Positions 32,290-41,549 of a stretch of 64,000 bases of DNA are shown here, one piece after another. The position numbers were made by a program, and so were the translations under genes. Every line of letters begins with the position of its first letter. Position 1 is the first letter of the stretch. This DNA is from Rossellomorea sp036867415 (lineage in GTDB: Bacteria; Bacillota; Bacilli; Bacillales; Bacillaceae_B), in NCBI RefSeq assembly GCF_036867415.1, contig NZ_JBAJHU010000003.1:1-64000 (forward strand), in the 5' to 3' direction. Below the pieces are notes generated by a model, which was not told where the DNA came from, did no database searches, and was given only the letters and a program-made list of their open reading frames with translations.

Positions 32290-33495
32290 TTACTTTTTAA
32301 CGGTCACCACGGATTCGTTATGTTTTTTTTGATAGTGAAGCGCTGCAGAAGATAATGTTTTCGCGGCAATCAATAACGCCTTTTCGTTGATATCGAATTT
32401 AGGATGGTGATGCGGATACAGAGTTTCTGCATTTTCTGGTGCTGCTCCTGTGAAGAAGTAGGTGCCTTTCACTTTTTCCAGATAGTATGAAAAATCTTCC
32501 CCTCCCATTTGGAGTTCAATTTCTTCTACGTTATGAATTTCATCGATATCAGCAGCACATTGTATGAGGAGCTGAGTTTCTTCCGAATGATTTACAACTG
32601 CCGGGTATCCTCGCTCATAACGGTATTCGTATTCACAATTGAAAGATAAACAGACCCCTTTCAGCACTTGTTCAATTTCAGTTTCAATGAAATCCCTGAC
32701 TTCAGGAGCGAATGTACGGACAGTGCCGATGAGCTTTGCTTGATCAGCAATGACATTGAATGCATTGTCTGCGACAAATGAACCTACTGTGACGACAGCG
32801 GGGTGAATCGGGTTCACTCGCCTGCTTACAATCTGCTGAAGATCCGTTATCAACTGGGCGCCTGCAACGATTGCATCCTTTGTTTTATGGGGTTGTGCAC
32901 CGTGGCCGCCGGAACCCTTGATGATGACTTCAAAGCGGTCGGCAGCAGCCATTACCGGTCCAGTTCTGAAGAGGACTTTCCCAAGCTTTTCTGTCGCCCA
33001 TAAATGAGTGCCGAATATGACATCGACGCCTTCCAGGCAGCCATCCTCTATCATCGGCTCTGCTCCGCCCGGTGCATACTCTTCCGCGTGCTGATGGATA
33101 AGTTTGATTGATCCCTGCAGCTGTTCCTTGAATTCATTCAGCGTTTTTCCAAGAACGAGAAGGGTTGCAGTATGTCCGTCATGGCCGCATGCATGCATCA
33201 CCCCCGGTACGGTTGACCGGTATTCAACATCTTTTTCATCCTGGATCGGAAGGGCATCAAAGTCTGCGCGCAAAGCGACCGTTTTACCAGACAGTCCTCC
33301 CTTAATAGTGGCCACAACCCCATTACCGCCAACATTTTCCCGGACATCGATCCCCAGTCTGCGATAATAATCAGCAATATAAGCAGCCGTCTCCTTTTCT
33401 TGAAATGACAATTCAGGATTCTGGTGCAAATATCTTCTGATTTCTACCATTTCTGTCCATCTCTGTTCCAGTTTTTGATATAATTCTTTCAGCAC
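32290..33495 (-). CDS. yhaA: YhaA, M20-family amidohydrolase, 401 aa
   Basis: Zinc/manganese-dependent aminoacylase-type hydrolase of the M20D (IAA-amino acid hydrolase/hippurate hydrolase) group, cutting N-acyl amino acids or similar amides in the cytoplasm. Metal motifs: HACGHDGHTA near residue 100 and HQHAEEYAPGG near 134 (catalytic Glu pair), a later GTHLW, and the C-terminal MGGEDFSYYLE. The dimerisation (lid) domain lies at about 185-300. The start is GTG at 33495, behind AAGGAGG. It is convergent with ecsC, as in B. subtilis. True substrate unknown. Confidence 0.92.
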   Translation of the reverse strand: MLKELYQKLEQRWTEMVEIRRYLHQNPELSFQEKETAAYIADYYRRLGIDVRENVGGNGVVATIKGGLSGKTVALRADFDALPIQDEKDVEYRSTVPGVMHACGHDGHTATLLVLGKTLNEFKEQLQGSIKLIHQHAEEYAPGGAEPMIEDGCLEGVDVIFGTHLWATEKLGKVLFRTGPVMAAADRFEVIIKGSGGHGAQPHKTKDAIVAGAQLITDLQQIVSRRVNPIHPAVVTVGSFVADNAFNVIADQAKLIGTVRTFAPEVRDFIETEIEQVLKGVCLSFNCEYEYRYERGYPAVVNHSEETQLLIQCAADIDEIHNVEEIELQMGGEDFSYYLEKVKGTYFFTGAAPENAETLYPHHHPKFDINEKALLIAAKTLSSAALHYQKKHNESVVTVKK

Positions 33496-33598
33496 GGTGG
33501 AACCTCCTTATCATTGTTGAACATTTAGAATATTATAACATTAAAAAGAGGGAACAAATAGTCAATTGAAGACAATACTATTTCAAAGGAGGTTTATG

Positions 33599-34189
33599 AT
33601 GAAAAAATTATTCTACATATCCGGCATTATCTCTTTCATCCTTTTCATGACGCTTGCCCATTTTGTCTATCACGAACTGTCCATACCTTGGGATCCCTAT
33701 TTATTAGAGAATTTGACCCGTTTGCAGTTTGTTAAAATCTTTTCTGTGGTTGGTACGGAAATGGTAATCGGTATCGGGACGATCCTGTTGATTCTCTATC
33801 TCTGGTGGGTGAAAAAAGATTTTGCAGGCATTTTAACGGTCGTAGTCGCGGTGGCTGGAAGTAATGTGCTGAATAAAGGAATAAAAAATCTGATGGAGAG
33901 GGAAAGACCTCCGTATTTACACGGTGAAGATGGTTTCAGTTTCCCAAGCGGCCACGCAATGGTCGGCATTGTCTTCCTGTTGACAGCTGCCTATTTCCTC
34001 AGCCGGGAATTCTCTTCAATGAAAGTGAAATGGGGACTATACATAGTGGCGCTCATATTTGCAGTCCTGACTGGAATGAGCAGAATAGTGGAACAAGTCC
34101 ATTATCCGTCAGATATACTGGCAGGCTTCTTGATCGGATACTCCCTCTATACACTGACAACCTTTCTGTATGAAAAAAGACCAGTTTAA
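33599..34189 (+). CDS. PAP2-family membrane phosphatase, 196 aa
   Basis: Membrane phosphatase of the type-2 phosphatidic acid phosphatase family. Likely substrates are undecaprenyl pyrophosphate, phosphatidylglycerol phosphate or diacylglycerol pyrophosphate. All three catalytic motifs are present: KNLMERERP (KX6RP), PSGHA and SRIVEQVHYPSD (SRX5HX3D). Six hydrophobic segments surround them. ATG 33599 is taken because GGAGG is six bases away; the adjacent ATG at 33596 is nearer. B. subtilis YodM/BcrC-type proteins share the layout, but the substrate cannot be decided from sequence. It ends at a terminator shared with the convergent permease. Confidence 0.88.
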   Translation: MKKLFYISGIISFILFMTLAHFVYHELSIPWDPYLLENLTRLQFVKIFSVVGTEMVIGIGTILLILYLWWVKKDFAGILTVVVAVAGSNVLNKGIKNLMERERPPYLHGEDGFSFPSGHAMVGIVFLLTAAYFLSREFSSMKVKWGLYIVALIFAVLTGMSRIVEQVHYPSDILAGFLIGYSLYTLTTFLYEKRPV

Positions 34190-34232
34190 AAGGTCCGCTC
34201 CCATTGTCAATCCAATGGGGAACGGACCTTTT
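34189..34232. terminator. Bidirectional terminator between the PAP2 and permease genes
   Basis: AAAGGTCCG pairs with CGGACCTTT, extended by CCCATTG/CAATGGG inside, then TTTTTTCTTTAG. Confidence 0.82.
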
Positions 34233-34236
34233 TTCT

Positions 34237-35631
34237 TTAGATGAGGAACATGGCAACGATGGTTGTGACTGTAAGACCGATGATGACTGGAAGCATGTTT
34301 CTTCTTGCAAGTTCGAATGGGTCGACGTTACAGATGGCGGCTACTGGGATGATGGCCCATGGTACCAGCGTTCCCCCTCCAACCCAAATACCTGCAATCT
34401 GACCGAGTGCCGTGAGGGTTGCGGCACCTGTGCCGATGCTTTCTGCGAATAAGTTGGCCACAGAGCCGGCAAGTGATATTCCGGAGAATCCTGACCCATC
34501 AAGGCCGGTAATGGCCCCGACAATCGTTAATGTAACGGCTCCGACAGCTTTAGAAAGAGGAACGACCGCTGCAAGAGATGCACCGAGGTCATTCACGATA
34601 CCATGTGATGTTTTTGGAAGGAAATCCCCTATGATAGTCTGGAAGCCTGCATCGCCAAGATAAAAGAATGCAGCGATCGGAATGACTGGTCCGAAAACCT
34701 TAAAACCGAATTGAAATCCGTCGATCAGATAGCCGGTTGTTCGTTCCAACCCTTTAGCTTTGAATGCGGACAAGGAAATAATCAGTAATATGAAGATCGA
34801 GGTCCCGCCAATAAGAGCAGTCGCATCTCCCCCCTGCAGGTCAAACGAAACCATGGCCGCGATGTTCAACGCAAATAATACCGGGATCAGAAGTGCGATC
34901 ATTTTTTTCCAAGTAGTTGATAATAAATCAGAATCCGTCACGTTCTCATCATCATCCAGAAAGGTTGACTGATTGACTTTCAAAATTCCTTTCTTCATAT
35001 CGCGTTTAATGAAGAGAAAAGCAGTGATCGTCGTGACGGCACCCATGACAATCACTAAAGGTACACTTGCTGCAATCACTTCAGCCACAGGGATTCCGGC
35101 TGCATCTGCAGTCAACTTTGGTGCGGCTTGAATTACGAAATCACCGGAAAGCGCAATCCCGTGTCCGAATAAGTTCATCGCCATAGCGATTCCGAGTGCC
35201 GGCAATCCTACCCGCAATGCCACAGGCACAAGAACAGCACCAAGCAATGCCACCGCAGGAGATGGCCAGAAAAACCATGAAATCAGCATCATGACGATGC
35301 CGATCGTCCAATATGCAAGAGCCGGAGTACGTATGAACTTAGTAAATGGACGGATCATGACATCATTGACCCCGGTCGCTGTCAGCCCTTTACTCATAGC
35401 TACAATGATTGAAATGACAAGGATGGTGGAAAGCAATTCAGTAATTGCAAAGATAAAACTATTAAAGACAGAACTTATCGAGCCGCTTAAAGAACCTGTC
35501 GCAACCAGGGCAATACTGAAAATCCCTGCAATGCATACGATGGTCGTATCCTTCCTGAAAACCATAAATAGGATGATAAATCCTATGAATACCAAGTAAA
35601 TCCAATGTAGCGCCGTTAAGTCGATCCCCAT
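34237..35631 (-). CDS. Polytopic membrane transporter (anion permease-like), 464 aa
   Basis: Predicted secondary transporter with about 11-12 hydrophobic segments. ATG 35631 lies nine bases after AAGGAGG and gives MGIDLTALHWIYLVFIGF; the TTG at 35640 overlaps that site's spacing. The pattern of short re-entrant-looking helices (SWFFWPSPAVALLGA, NLFGHGIALSGDFVIQ, GAITGLDGSGFSGISLAG) recalls the ion-transporter superfamily that includes citrate, C4-dicarboxylate (DcuC) and arsenite carriers. B. subtilis YhfA is a similar uncharacterised protein as I remember it, but orthology was not checked. Substrate unknown. Reverse strand, alone. Confidence 0.7.
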   Translation of the reverse strand: MGIDLTALHWIYLVFIGFIILFMVFRKDTTIVCIAGIFSIALVATGSLSGSISSVFNSFIFAITELLSTILVISIIVAMSKGLTATGVNDVMIRPFTKFIRTPALAYWTIGIVMMLISWFFWPSPAVALLGAVLVPVALRVGLPALGIAMAMNLFGHGIALSGDFVIQAAPKLTADAAGIPVAEVIAASVPLVIVMGAVTTITAFLFIKRDMKKGILKVNQSTFLDDDENVTDSDLLSTTWKKMIALLIPVLFALNIAAMVSFDLQGGDATALIGGTSIFILLIISLSAFKAKGLERTTGYLIDGFQFGFKVFGPVIPIAAFFYLGDAGFQTIIGDFLPKTSHGIVNDLGASLAAVVPLSKAVGAVTLTIVGAITGLDGSGFSGISLAGSVANLFAESIGTGAATLTALGQIAGIWVGGGTLVPWAIIPVAAICNVDPFELARRNMLPVIIGLTVTTIVAMFLI

Positions 35632-35858
35632 TAGACACAACCTCCTTCACAAATCCTTTCTCAAATTGGGTATACGCCCGAATCTGTACTATAGGGTATG
35701 AAATTTTAAAAAAAGGTGTGAAACAACATTTCAGTCTGAAGACGTAGACTCATTCATGCCCATGTTCCTCAAATGAGTAAGAAATAACATTTATAATGAA
35801 GTAAATACAGGAAAATAGTTCCTAATCTCGAATGAATAGAATGTAAGGTGGTGAAGAA

Positions 35859-36665
35859 GTGAGACATGGAGGAAGTAAGCATTGGTTCTTCTCATTGGTA
35901 TTATTGATGACTGGTGTAGGGCTGCTGCTGTTGAACATCGGTGTCATTTCCTTGGAAATAACAAAGATATTTGTCAATATTATCCCTATATTGTTGATGC
36001 TGACCGGATTGAAATGGACAGTGGACGGATTTTATAGAAAAAGTTTTGGGAAACTCTTCTTAGGTCTATTCAGTCTTGTTTACGGTTCACTCATCATTCT
36101 GGATGAGTGGAATAAAATCGATTTTGATTATGGCAGCTGGTGGAAGTTGTGGCCGATCCTTATTATTTCGATAGCGATATCAAGAGCAGTATTTGACAGA
36201 TCGATTAAAGTGACTGTTACGAATGAAACTCCTGCTCAACAGGGTACTGATGCGGAAATCAAAGTCGGTGAAAAGCATAAAGCAAAGCTTAAGAATAAAA
36301 TCAATAAAAATTTCATCGTGGGGGAAGTAAAACTGTCAGAACCCAATTGGTCACTAGAGCCTATGACATTCCACAATGTGATCGGAGACTATTATATGGA
36401 TTTCAGTAAAGCATTCATCCCCGAAGGTGAGACGCCGATTGAAATAAAGGGATGGGTTGGTGATTTGAAAGTGATCATACCCGATAATGTCCCCGTTGAC
36501 ATCATGATTAAGGTCAAAGTGGGTGAAGTGAAGTTGTTTGACCATCAGTCTTCTGAAGTCAGGTCTGATTTCCATTATCAGTCTCCGGAATATGAACATT
36601 CCAGCAAAAAAATCAAGCTTTCAGTAAATGTGAAAGTAGCTTCGATCAGAATCAGCGGAGTATAA
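35859..36665 (+). CDS. liaF: LiaF (YvqF), inhibitor of the LiaRS two-component system, 268 aa
   Basis: Membrane protein that keeps the sensor kinase LiaS inactive until cell-wall antibiotics disturb the lipid II cycle. GTG start at 35859 behind AAGGTGG. Four hydrophobic segments fill residues 8-110, followed by a soluble C-terminal domain (about 150-268) of the cell-wall-active antibiotic response type with the VGEVKLSEPNWSL and IGDYYMDFSKAFIPEGE strands. First gene of liaF-liaS-liaR. The liaI/liaH genes that precede it in B. subtilis are absent here. Upstream lie an inverted repeat (ACTCATT with AATGAGT, 35748-35778) and a TATAAT box. Confidence 0.92.
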   Translation: MRHGGSKHWFFSLVLLMTGVGLLLLNIGVISLEITKIFVNIIPILLMLTGLKWTVDGFYRKSFGKLFLGLFSLVYGSLIILDEWNKIDFDYGSWWKLWPILIISIAISRAVFDRSIKVTVTNETPAQQGTDAEIKVGEKHKAKLKNKINKNFIVGEVKLSEPNWSLEPMTFHNVIGDYYMDFSKAFIPEGETPIEIKGWVGDLKVIIPDNVPVDIMIKVKVGEVKLFDHQSSEVRSDFHYQSPEYEHSSKKIKLSVNVKVASIRISGV

Positions 36666-36711
36666 ACGAAAGCACGAGGGATTTACTCAACTATAGAAAG
36701 GAGGGAACAGC

Positions 36712-37743
36712 GTGAACAGTCCTTCAACGATCAGAATCTCGATTTTTAAAAGTTTTTTTATGATGTCCATCATGGCGACCTTGATATCCTTTGTCCTTTT
36801 ACAAATCTACTTGTTTATTTCAAACAATGAAGGTGTTTCACTCAGTTTATCGATTTTCTTGACAATGGCATTATTTTTCATCCTTATCTTATTAAGTGTG
36901 TACTTTGGATTCCGCACCAGCTTTACATTCAAGGGACGCATTGATGATATCACCACTTTTGTGACTTTGTTAAGGAGCGGGAAATTTTCAGCAAGATTGG
37001 ATTCGTACGGACATGACGAGCTTGGCCAGCTGGCGGATGAATTAAATCAGCTCGCCAAGTATTTTCAAGAGCAGGTCAAATCACTGCAAAGGCTGGCTGA
37101 TGAGAAATCAGAACTCGCCGAACGGGCACACGGTGCTGCGGTCATGGAAGAACGTCAAAGACTGGCAAGGGATCTGCATGATTCAGTCAGTCAGCAGTTG
37201 TTTGCACTGAATATGCTTTCTTCTGCAGCTTATAAGAATATTGGGGAAAATCCTGATAAAGCAGAAGGCATCATCAAGCAGGTTGCTGTAATCGCTGCAA
37301 AAGCACAGGGAGAGATGAGAGCGCTTCTTCTGCATTTAAGACCAATCGATTTGAAAGGCGAAAGTCTTCGTGAAGCATTAACGATCCTGATTCAGGAGCT
37401 TAAAGAAAAGACACAACTTGAAATCGAAGCGGCATTTGATGGAATCGAGAATCTTTCAAAAGGAACGGAAACACATATGTTCAGAATCATCCAGGAAAGT
37501 CTATCAAATATCCTCCGTCATTCAAAAGCAACAAAAGTAAAAATCATGACAGAGAAAAAAGCAGGTTTCGTGACTTTGTATATAAGTGATAATGGCAAAG
37601 GGTTCAATCTAAGTGATAGCAAAATGACATCTTATGGGCTCCAGACGATGAAAGAACGTGCTGAAGAAATCGGCGGATATTTTCAAATCCGTTCGAAAGA
37701 AGAAGAAGGGACGTATATCGATCTGCGTATTCCGGTCGGATAA
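36712..37743 (+). CDS. liaS: LiaS, sensor histidine kinase, 343 aa
   Basis: Intramembrane-sensing histidine kinase responding to envelope stress. Two transmembrane helices (about residues 12-35 and 45-66) enclose a very short external loop, as in LiaS. A HAMP linker follows (70-125), then the HisKA_3 dimerisation helix with phospho-acceptor H156 in RLARDLHDSVSQQL, and the ATPase domain with IIQESLSNILRHSKA (N box), DNGKGFNL (G1) and YGLQTMKERAEEIGG (G2). GTG start at 36712 with AGGAGGGA. Forms the kinase-phosphatase pair with LiaR 14 bases downstream. Confidence 0.95.
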   Translation: MNSPSTIRISIFKSFFMMSIMATLISFVLLQIYLFISNNEGVSLSLSIFLTMALFFILILLSVYFGFRTSFTFKGRIDDITTFVTLLRSGKFSARLDSYGHDELGQLADELNQLAKYFQEQVKSLQRLADEKSELAERAHGAAVMEERQRLARDLHDSVSQQLFALNMLSSAAYKNIGENPDKAEGIIKQVAVIAAKAQGEMRALLLHLRPIDLKGESLREALTILIQELKEKTQLEIEAAFDGIENLSKGTETHMFRIIQESLSNILRHSKATKVKIMTEKKAGFVTLYISDNGKGFNLSDSKMTSYGLQTMKERAEEIGGYFQIRSKEEEGTYIDLRIPVG

Positions 37744-37757
37744 AGGGGGAGAGTCTT

Positions 37758-38402
37758 GTGGAGAAAGTAAAAGTGATGATTGTAGACGATCATGAGATGG
37801 TGAGGTTGGGAATCAAAACCTATCTGCTGACTGAAGAACGTATTGAATTTCTAGGTGAAGCAAAGAGTGGGAATGAAGCCGTCCAGCTTGCCAAAATCTA
37901 CAAACCTGATGTTATATTAATGGACCTCTTGATGGAGGATGGAGACGGAATAGCAGCCACCAGAAAGATATTAACTTTTAATCACAATTGTAAAATCATC
38001 ATTCTCACAAGCTATTATGATGATGAAAAAGTATTTCCTGCCATTGAAGCAGGTGCTCACAGCTATCTATTGAAGACAGCAAGTGCAGAAGAAGTCACTT
38101 CCGCCATCTATAAAGCGGTAAAAGGGGAAGCGGTCATTGCTTCCAAGGTGGCAGATAAGATGATGACCCGTTTCAGGCCTCAGCAGAAAAAACCTCACGA
38201 AGATCTGACATCCAGGGAGCATGAGGTTTTAAGATGCCTGGGAGAAGGTATGACCAATCAAGAAATCTCCGAAGTTCTATATATAGGAATAAAGACGGTA
38301 AAAACACATGTGAGCAATATCTTAAGCAAACTCGGTGTAGCCGACCGGACACAGGCCGCGATCTACGCAAACCGAAATGGAATTGTATACAAAGAAAAAT
38401 AA
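37758..38402 (+). CDS. liaR: LiaR, NarL/LuxR-type response regulator, 214 aa
   Basis: Response regulator phosphorylated by LiaS. The receiver domain has the acidic pair D10-D11, phospho-acceptor D56 in VILMDLLMEDGDG, Thr in IILTSYY and Lys in YLLKTAS. The C-terminal LuxR helix-turn-helix is at about 148-210 (LTSREHEVLRCLGEGMTNQE, then IKTVKTHVSNILSKL). GTG start at 37758. It normally activates liaIH and its own operon; those targets are outside the window if present. Last gene of the operon. Confidence 0.95.
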   Translation: MEKVKVMIVDDHEMVRLGIKTYLLTEERIEFLGEAKSGNEAVQLAKIYKPDVILMDLLMEDGDGIAATRKILTFNHNCKIIILTSYYDDEKVFPAIEAGAHSYLLKTASAEEVTSAIYKAVKGEAVIASKVADKMMTRFRPQQKKPHEDLTSREHEVLRCLGEGMTNQEISEVLYIGIKTVKTHVSNILSKLGVADRTQAAIYANRNGIVYKEK

Positions 38403-38482
38403 TTCATTGGCTTAAAATGAGGAACACGAATCCAACTTCACACTAAAGCAAAAGTCCAACTCTATAGACATGGGCCAACGTA

Positions 38483-38519
38483 CAAGGCGGAACCTCATCA
38501 CTATGAGATTCCGCCTTGT
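38483..38519. terminator. Hairpin after liaR
   Basis: CAAGGCGGAACCTCAT pairs with ATGAGATTCCGCCTTG (one mismatch). Only a weak T-run follows (TTCAGTGTGTTCCT), so termination may be partial. Confidence 0.6.
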
Positions 38520-38606
38520 TCAGTGTGTTCCTGTCTATACCGGATGGCTTCTTGAATTATCATGACCCTGTGCGGGCTGAATGAATGCACTAATTAGACA
38601 TCTGAA

Positions 38607-39110
38607 TCATTCCCCGCTCACTGCATATTCCGTTACATAAGATGCACGAGGGAAAATGTCTTTTTTGGCATCTACTCCTTCATCGGTACCGCGTTTTGCA
38701 TGGGCTTTCTGGTATTGCTTGGATTCCTGCCATCCCAGGAAGCTTTGACGATTCTCCCAGAGAGTCATGATCACATATGTATCACTGTCCAAAGGACGCA
38801 GCACCCGGATGGCGATGAAGCCGGGGACTTCTTCAATCAAGCCGGCACGATTCTTGAATCGATATTCAAACAACGGACGCCCCTCATCCGAAACAGGGAT
38901 ATTATTGAAGACGGCATACCCCTTCTTCTCCAACGAGCCTGTTTGGTCGACGATTTCATAGCGGCGCGGAGATTCAAATATTGATTCGCCATTCGTTTCA
39001 TGGACCAGCAGGGCATCTGCTTCCTGCATCAGGATCATTTTTTCTTCCGGGTGCTGATTCAATATCTTGCTTAAAAATTCATGTGTTCCTGTTGTCATAT
39101 ACATCTTCAT
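38607..39110 (-). CDS. hmoB: HmoB, haem-degrading monooxygenase (ABM domain), 167 aa
   Basis: IsdG-like haem monooxygenase that opens the haem ring to release iron. The start is the ATG at 39110, seven bases after GAGGTG (MKMYMTTGTHEFLSK). The ABM fold is at about residues 65-150: FKNRAGLIEEVPGFIAIRVL, the conserved Asn/Trp region TLWENRQSFLGWQESKQYQKAHA, and the end PRASYVTEYAV. The N-terminal 60 residues are the extension typical of B. subtilis HmoB (YhgC). It is transcribed away from hemE, so haem breakdown and haem synthesis genes share one 256-base promoter region. Confidence 0.9.
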   Translation of the reverse strand: MKMYMTTGTHEFLSKILNQHPEEKMILMQEADALLVHETNGESIFESPRRYEIVDQTGSLEKKGYAVFNNIPVSDEGRPLFEYRFKNRAGLIEEVPGFIAIRVLRPLDSDTYVIMTLWENRQSFLGWQESKQYQKAHAKRGTDEGVDAKKDIFPRASYVTEYAVSGE

Positions 39111-39366
39111 TTTCATTCACCTCGTAAATGTAATCTCTCTTTTAATCTTCCCTATTATTTCCGTTCTGTAACCTGCTTTACCTTGATTTTTCAAATAGAC
39201 CATTAAAATCGGCAAATTTATGACATTTTCAGTTCATAACTATACATTTTCCCTGTAAAAGTCTATAGTTTATAAGGGTTACAATTTGCACGGTTAAACA
39301 ATTTTAGAATTTTATTCTTTTATAATACAATAGAACCAATGGATGAGTGAAAGGTGGCCGACAGGT

Positions 39367-40398
39367 ATGAAACAATTAAATGATACATTTTTGAGAGCTG
39401 CGAAAGGTGAAGAAACGGATTATACACCAGTATGGTATATGAGACAGGCAGGCAGATCGCAGCCTGAATATAGAAAAATCAAGGAAAAGTATTCCCTATT
39501 TGAAATTACACATCAGCCTGAGCTTTGTGCGTATGTGACTAGACTCCCGGTCGAACAATATGATGTGGATGCGGCAATCTTGTATAAAGACATCATGTCG
39601 CCGCTGCCTGCAATCGGAGTGGACGTGGAGATCAAATCGGGTATCGGTCCGGTGATCGACAATCCGATTCGTTCTGTGGCTGATGTTGAGAAGCTTGGGG
39701 AAATCAATCCCGAAAGTGATGTCCCATATGTGCTGGATACAATCAAGCTTTTGACCAGCGAACAATTATCCGTACCTTTGATCGGTTTCGCGGGCGCACC
39801 ATTTACGATGGCAAGCTACATGATCGAAGGCGGTCCGTCAAAGAACTATAATAAAACGAAAGCTTTCATGTACTCAGAACCGAAAGCCTGGTTTGCATTG
39901 ATGGACAAGCTGGCAGATATGACAATCACTTATGGGAAAGCTCAAATCAAGGCTGGGGCATCTGCTTTCCAAATCTTTGATTCATGGGTTGGTGCCCTGA
40001 ATGTTCAGGATTACAGAGTGTTCATCAAGCCAATCATGGAAAAGATATTCAATGAATTAAAAGAAGAGAATGTACCGTTGATCATGTTTGGTGTCGGTGC
40101 CAGCCATCTGGCAAACGAGTGGCACGACCTTCCGCTTGACGTCGTCGGGCTTGACTGGCGCCTGCCGATCTCGGAAGCGAGAGGGATGGGTATTACCAAG
40201 CCGGTTCAAGGAAATCTCGATCCGGCCATCCTTCTTGCACCTTGGGAAGTAATCGAAGAAAGAGCGAAAGCCATTCTTGATCATGGGATGGAAATCCCGG
40301 GCTATATCTTTAACCTGGGACACGGTGTATTTCCTTCAGTTAAGCCGGACACGTTGAAGCGTTTAACTGCTTTTGTACATGAATACAGTGCAAAATAA
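39367..40398 (+). CDS. hemE: HemE, uroporphyrinogen decarboxylase, 343 aa
   Basis: Converts uroporphyrinogen III to coproporphyrinogen III. The start is the ATG at 39367 (MKQLNDTFLRAAKGEETDYT), nine bases after AAAGGTGG; the GTG at 39343 gives an unneeded extension. Signatures: PVWYMRQAGRSQPEYR near residue 20 with the substrate-binding arginines, FAGAPFTMASYMIEGG near 140, and VGLDWRLPISEARGMG near 255. First of three late haem genes; hemH starts 35 bases after its stop. This is the coproporphyrin-dependent pathway of Firmicutes. Confidence 0.96.
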   Translation: MKQLNDTFLRAAKGEETDYTPVWYMRQAGRSQPEYRKIKEKYSLFEITHQPELCAYVTRLPVEQYDVDAAILYKDIMSPLPAIGVDVEIKSGIGPVIDNPIRSVADVEKLGEINPESDVPYVLDTIKLLTSEQLSVPLIGFAGAPFTMASYMIEGGPSKNYNKTKAFMYSEPKAWFALMDKLADMTITYGKAQIKAGASAFQIFDSWVGALNVQDYRVFIKPIMEKIFNELKEENVPLIMFGVGASHLANEWHDLPLDVVGLDWRLPISEARGMGITKPVQGNLDPAILLAPWEVIEERAKAILDHGMEIPGYIFNLGHGVFPSVKPDTLKRLTAFVHEYSAK

Positions 40399-40433
40399 TC
40401 GATCAGATACGATACTAGTAGAGGTGAGAATTG

Positions 40434-41366
40434 ATGGCAAAAAAAAAGATGGGTCTTTTGGTTATGGCCTATGGGACTCCATATAAGGAAGAAGATATTG
40501 AGCGTTACTATACTCACATTCGTCATGGCAGGGCACCCTCTGAAGACATGCTTGAAGACTTACGCAGAAGATACGAGGCAATCGGCGGCATCTCGCCGCT
40601 TGCAAAGATTACGATGGATCAGGCTGAAAGCCTTGAAGTACATTTGAATTCTTTACAGGATGAGATTGAATTTAAGATGTATCTCGGCTTGAAGCATATT
40701 GAGCCTTTTGTAGAAAATGCGGTGGAACAAATGCATAAGGATGGCATCGAAGAAGCGGTGTCCATTGTCCTTGCTCCACATTTCTCTACTTTCAGTGTCA
40801 AATCGTATAATGGAAGAGCGAAAGAAACAGCTGAGAAATTAGGCGGTCCGCGCATTACTTCTGTGGAAAGTTGGTACGAAGAGCCGAAATTCATCGATTA
40901 CTGGGTGAACAAGGTGAAAGAAACATATCGCGGCATGAGTGATGATGAACGTCAAAATGCAGTCCTGATTGTTTCGGCACACAGCCTGCCTGAACGAATC
41001 CTGCAGAATGGGGACCCTTATCCTCAGCAGCTTGAAGAGACGGCAAAACTGATCGCTGAAGGTGCAGATGTGCACGATTATGCCGTTGGCTGGCAGAGTG
41101 AAGGAAACACTCCGGATCCATGGCTTGGACCGGATGTTCAGGATTTATCCCGCGAGCTTCATAGGGAGAAAGGATACACAACGTTTGTATACACGCCTGT
41201 GGGTTTTGTTTCAGACCATTTAGAGGTTCTTTACGATAATGATTATGAATGTAAGGTAGTGACCGGTGAAATTGGTGCGAAGTACTACCGGCCGGAGATG
41301 CCGAATGCAAAGCCGGAATTTATTGACGCTTTGGCGGATGTTGTATTAAAGCACATAAATAAATAG
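40434..41366 (+). CDS. hemH: HemH (CpfC), coproporphyrin/protoporphyrin ferrochelatase, 310 aa
   Basis: Inserts ferrous iron into the porphyrin. In Firmicutes the natural substrate is coproporphyrin III. The start is ATG 40434, six bases after GAGGTGA, preferred over the TTG just before it. Active-site features: MAYGTPYKEEDIERYYTHIR at the N-terminus, the metal-ligand His in VSAHSLPERIL near residue 183, and the Glu in YTPVGFVSDHLEVLYD near 264. Soluble, monomer-sized. It is followed by a terminator, so hemY has its own promoter here, whereas hemEHY is usually drawn as one operon. Confidence 0.95.
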   Translation: MAKKKMGLLVMAYGTPYKEEDIERYYTHIRHGRAPSEDMLEDLRRRYEAIGGISPLAKITMDQAESLEVHLNSLQDEIEFKMYLGLKHIEPFVENAVEQMHKDGIEEAVSIVLAPHFSTFSVKSYNGRAKETAEKLGGPRITSVESWYEEPKFIDYWVNKVKETYRGMSDDERQNAVLIVSAHSLPERILQNGDPYPQQLEETAKLIAEGADVHDYAVGWQSEGNTPDPWLGPDVQDLSRELHREKGYTTFVYTPVGFVSDHLEVLYDNDYECKVVTGEIGAKYYRPEMPNAKPEFIDALADVVLKHINK

Positions 41367-41393
41367 TTACCTGGCATCCCTTATCTTGAATAT

Positions 41394-41445
41394 CAAGGAC
41401 TGAAGCTGATGAGTTCATTCTCAGGAGCTCAGTCCTTCTTTCTGA
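41394..41445 (+). terminator. Intrinsic terminator after hemH
   Basis: AAGGACTGA/TCAGTCCTT, extended by GCT/AGC, then CTTTCTG. It separates hemEH from hemY. Confidence 0.75.
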
Positions 41446-41469
41446 TGAATGGGGAGGGACACCGGTTTA

Positions 41470-41487
41470 TATTCTGTTTTCAGAATA
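41470..41487. promoter_or_regulatory. Inverted repeat in the hemY promoter region
   Basis: TATTCTG-TTTT-CAGAATA is a perfect 7-bp inverted repeat about 60 bases before the hemY start. It could be an operator; no regulator is assigned. It does not match the usual PerR or Fur 7-1-7 boxes. Confidence 0.35.
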
Positions 41488-41549
41488 ATGAGCCAACTCT
41501 TTCGGGGAATGAGAAGAGATCATAATTTAGTAAAAAGAAGGCGATGAAT

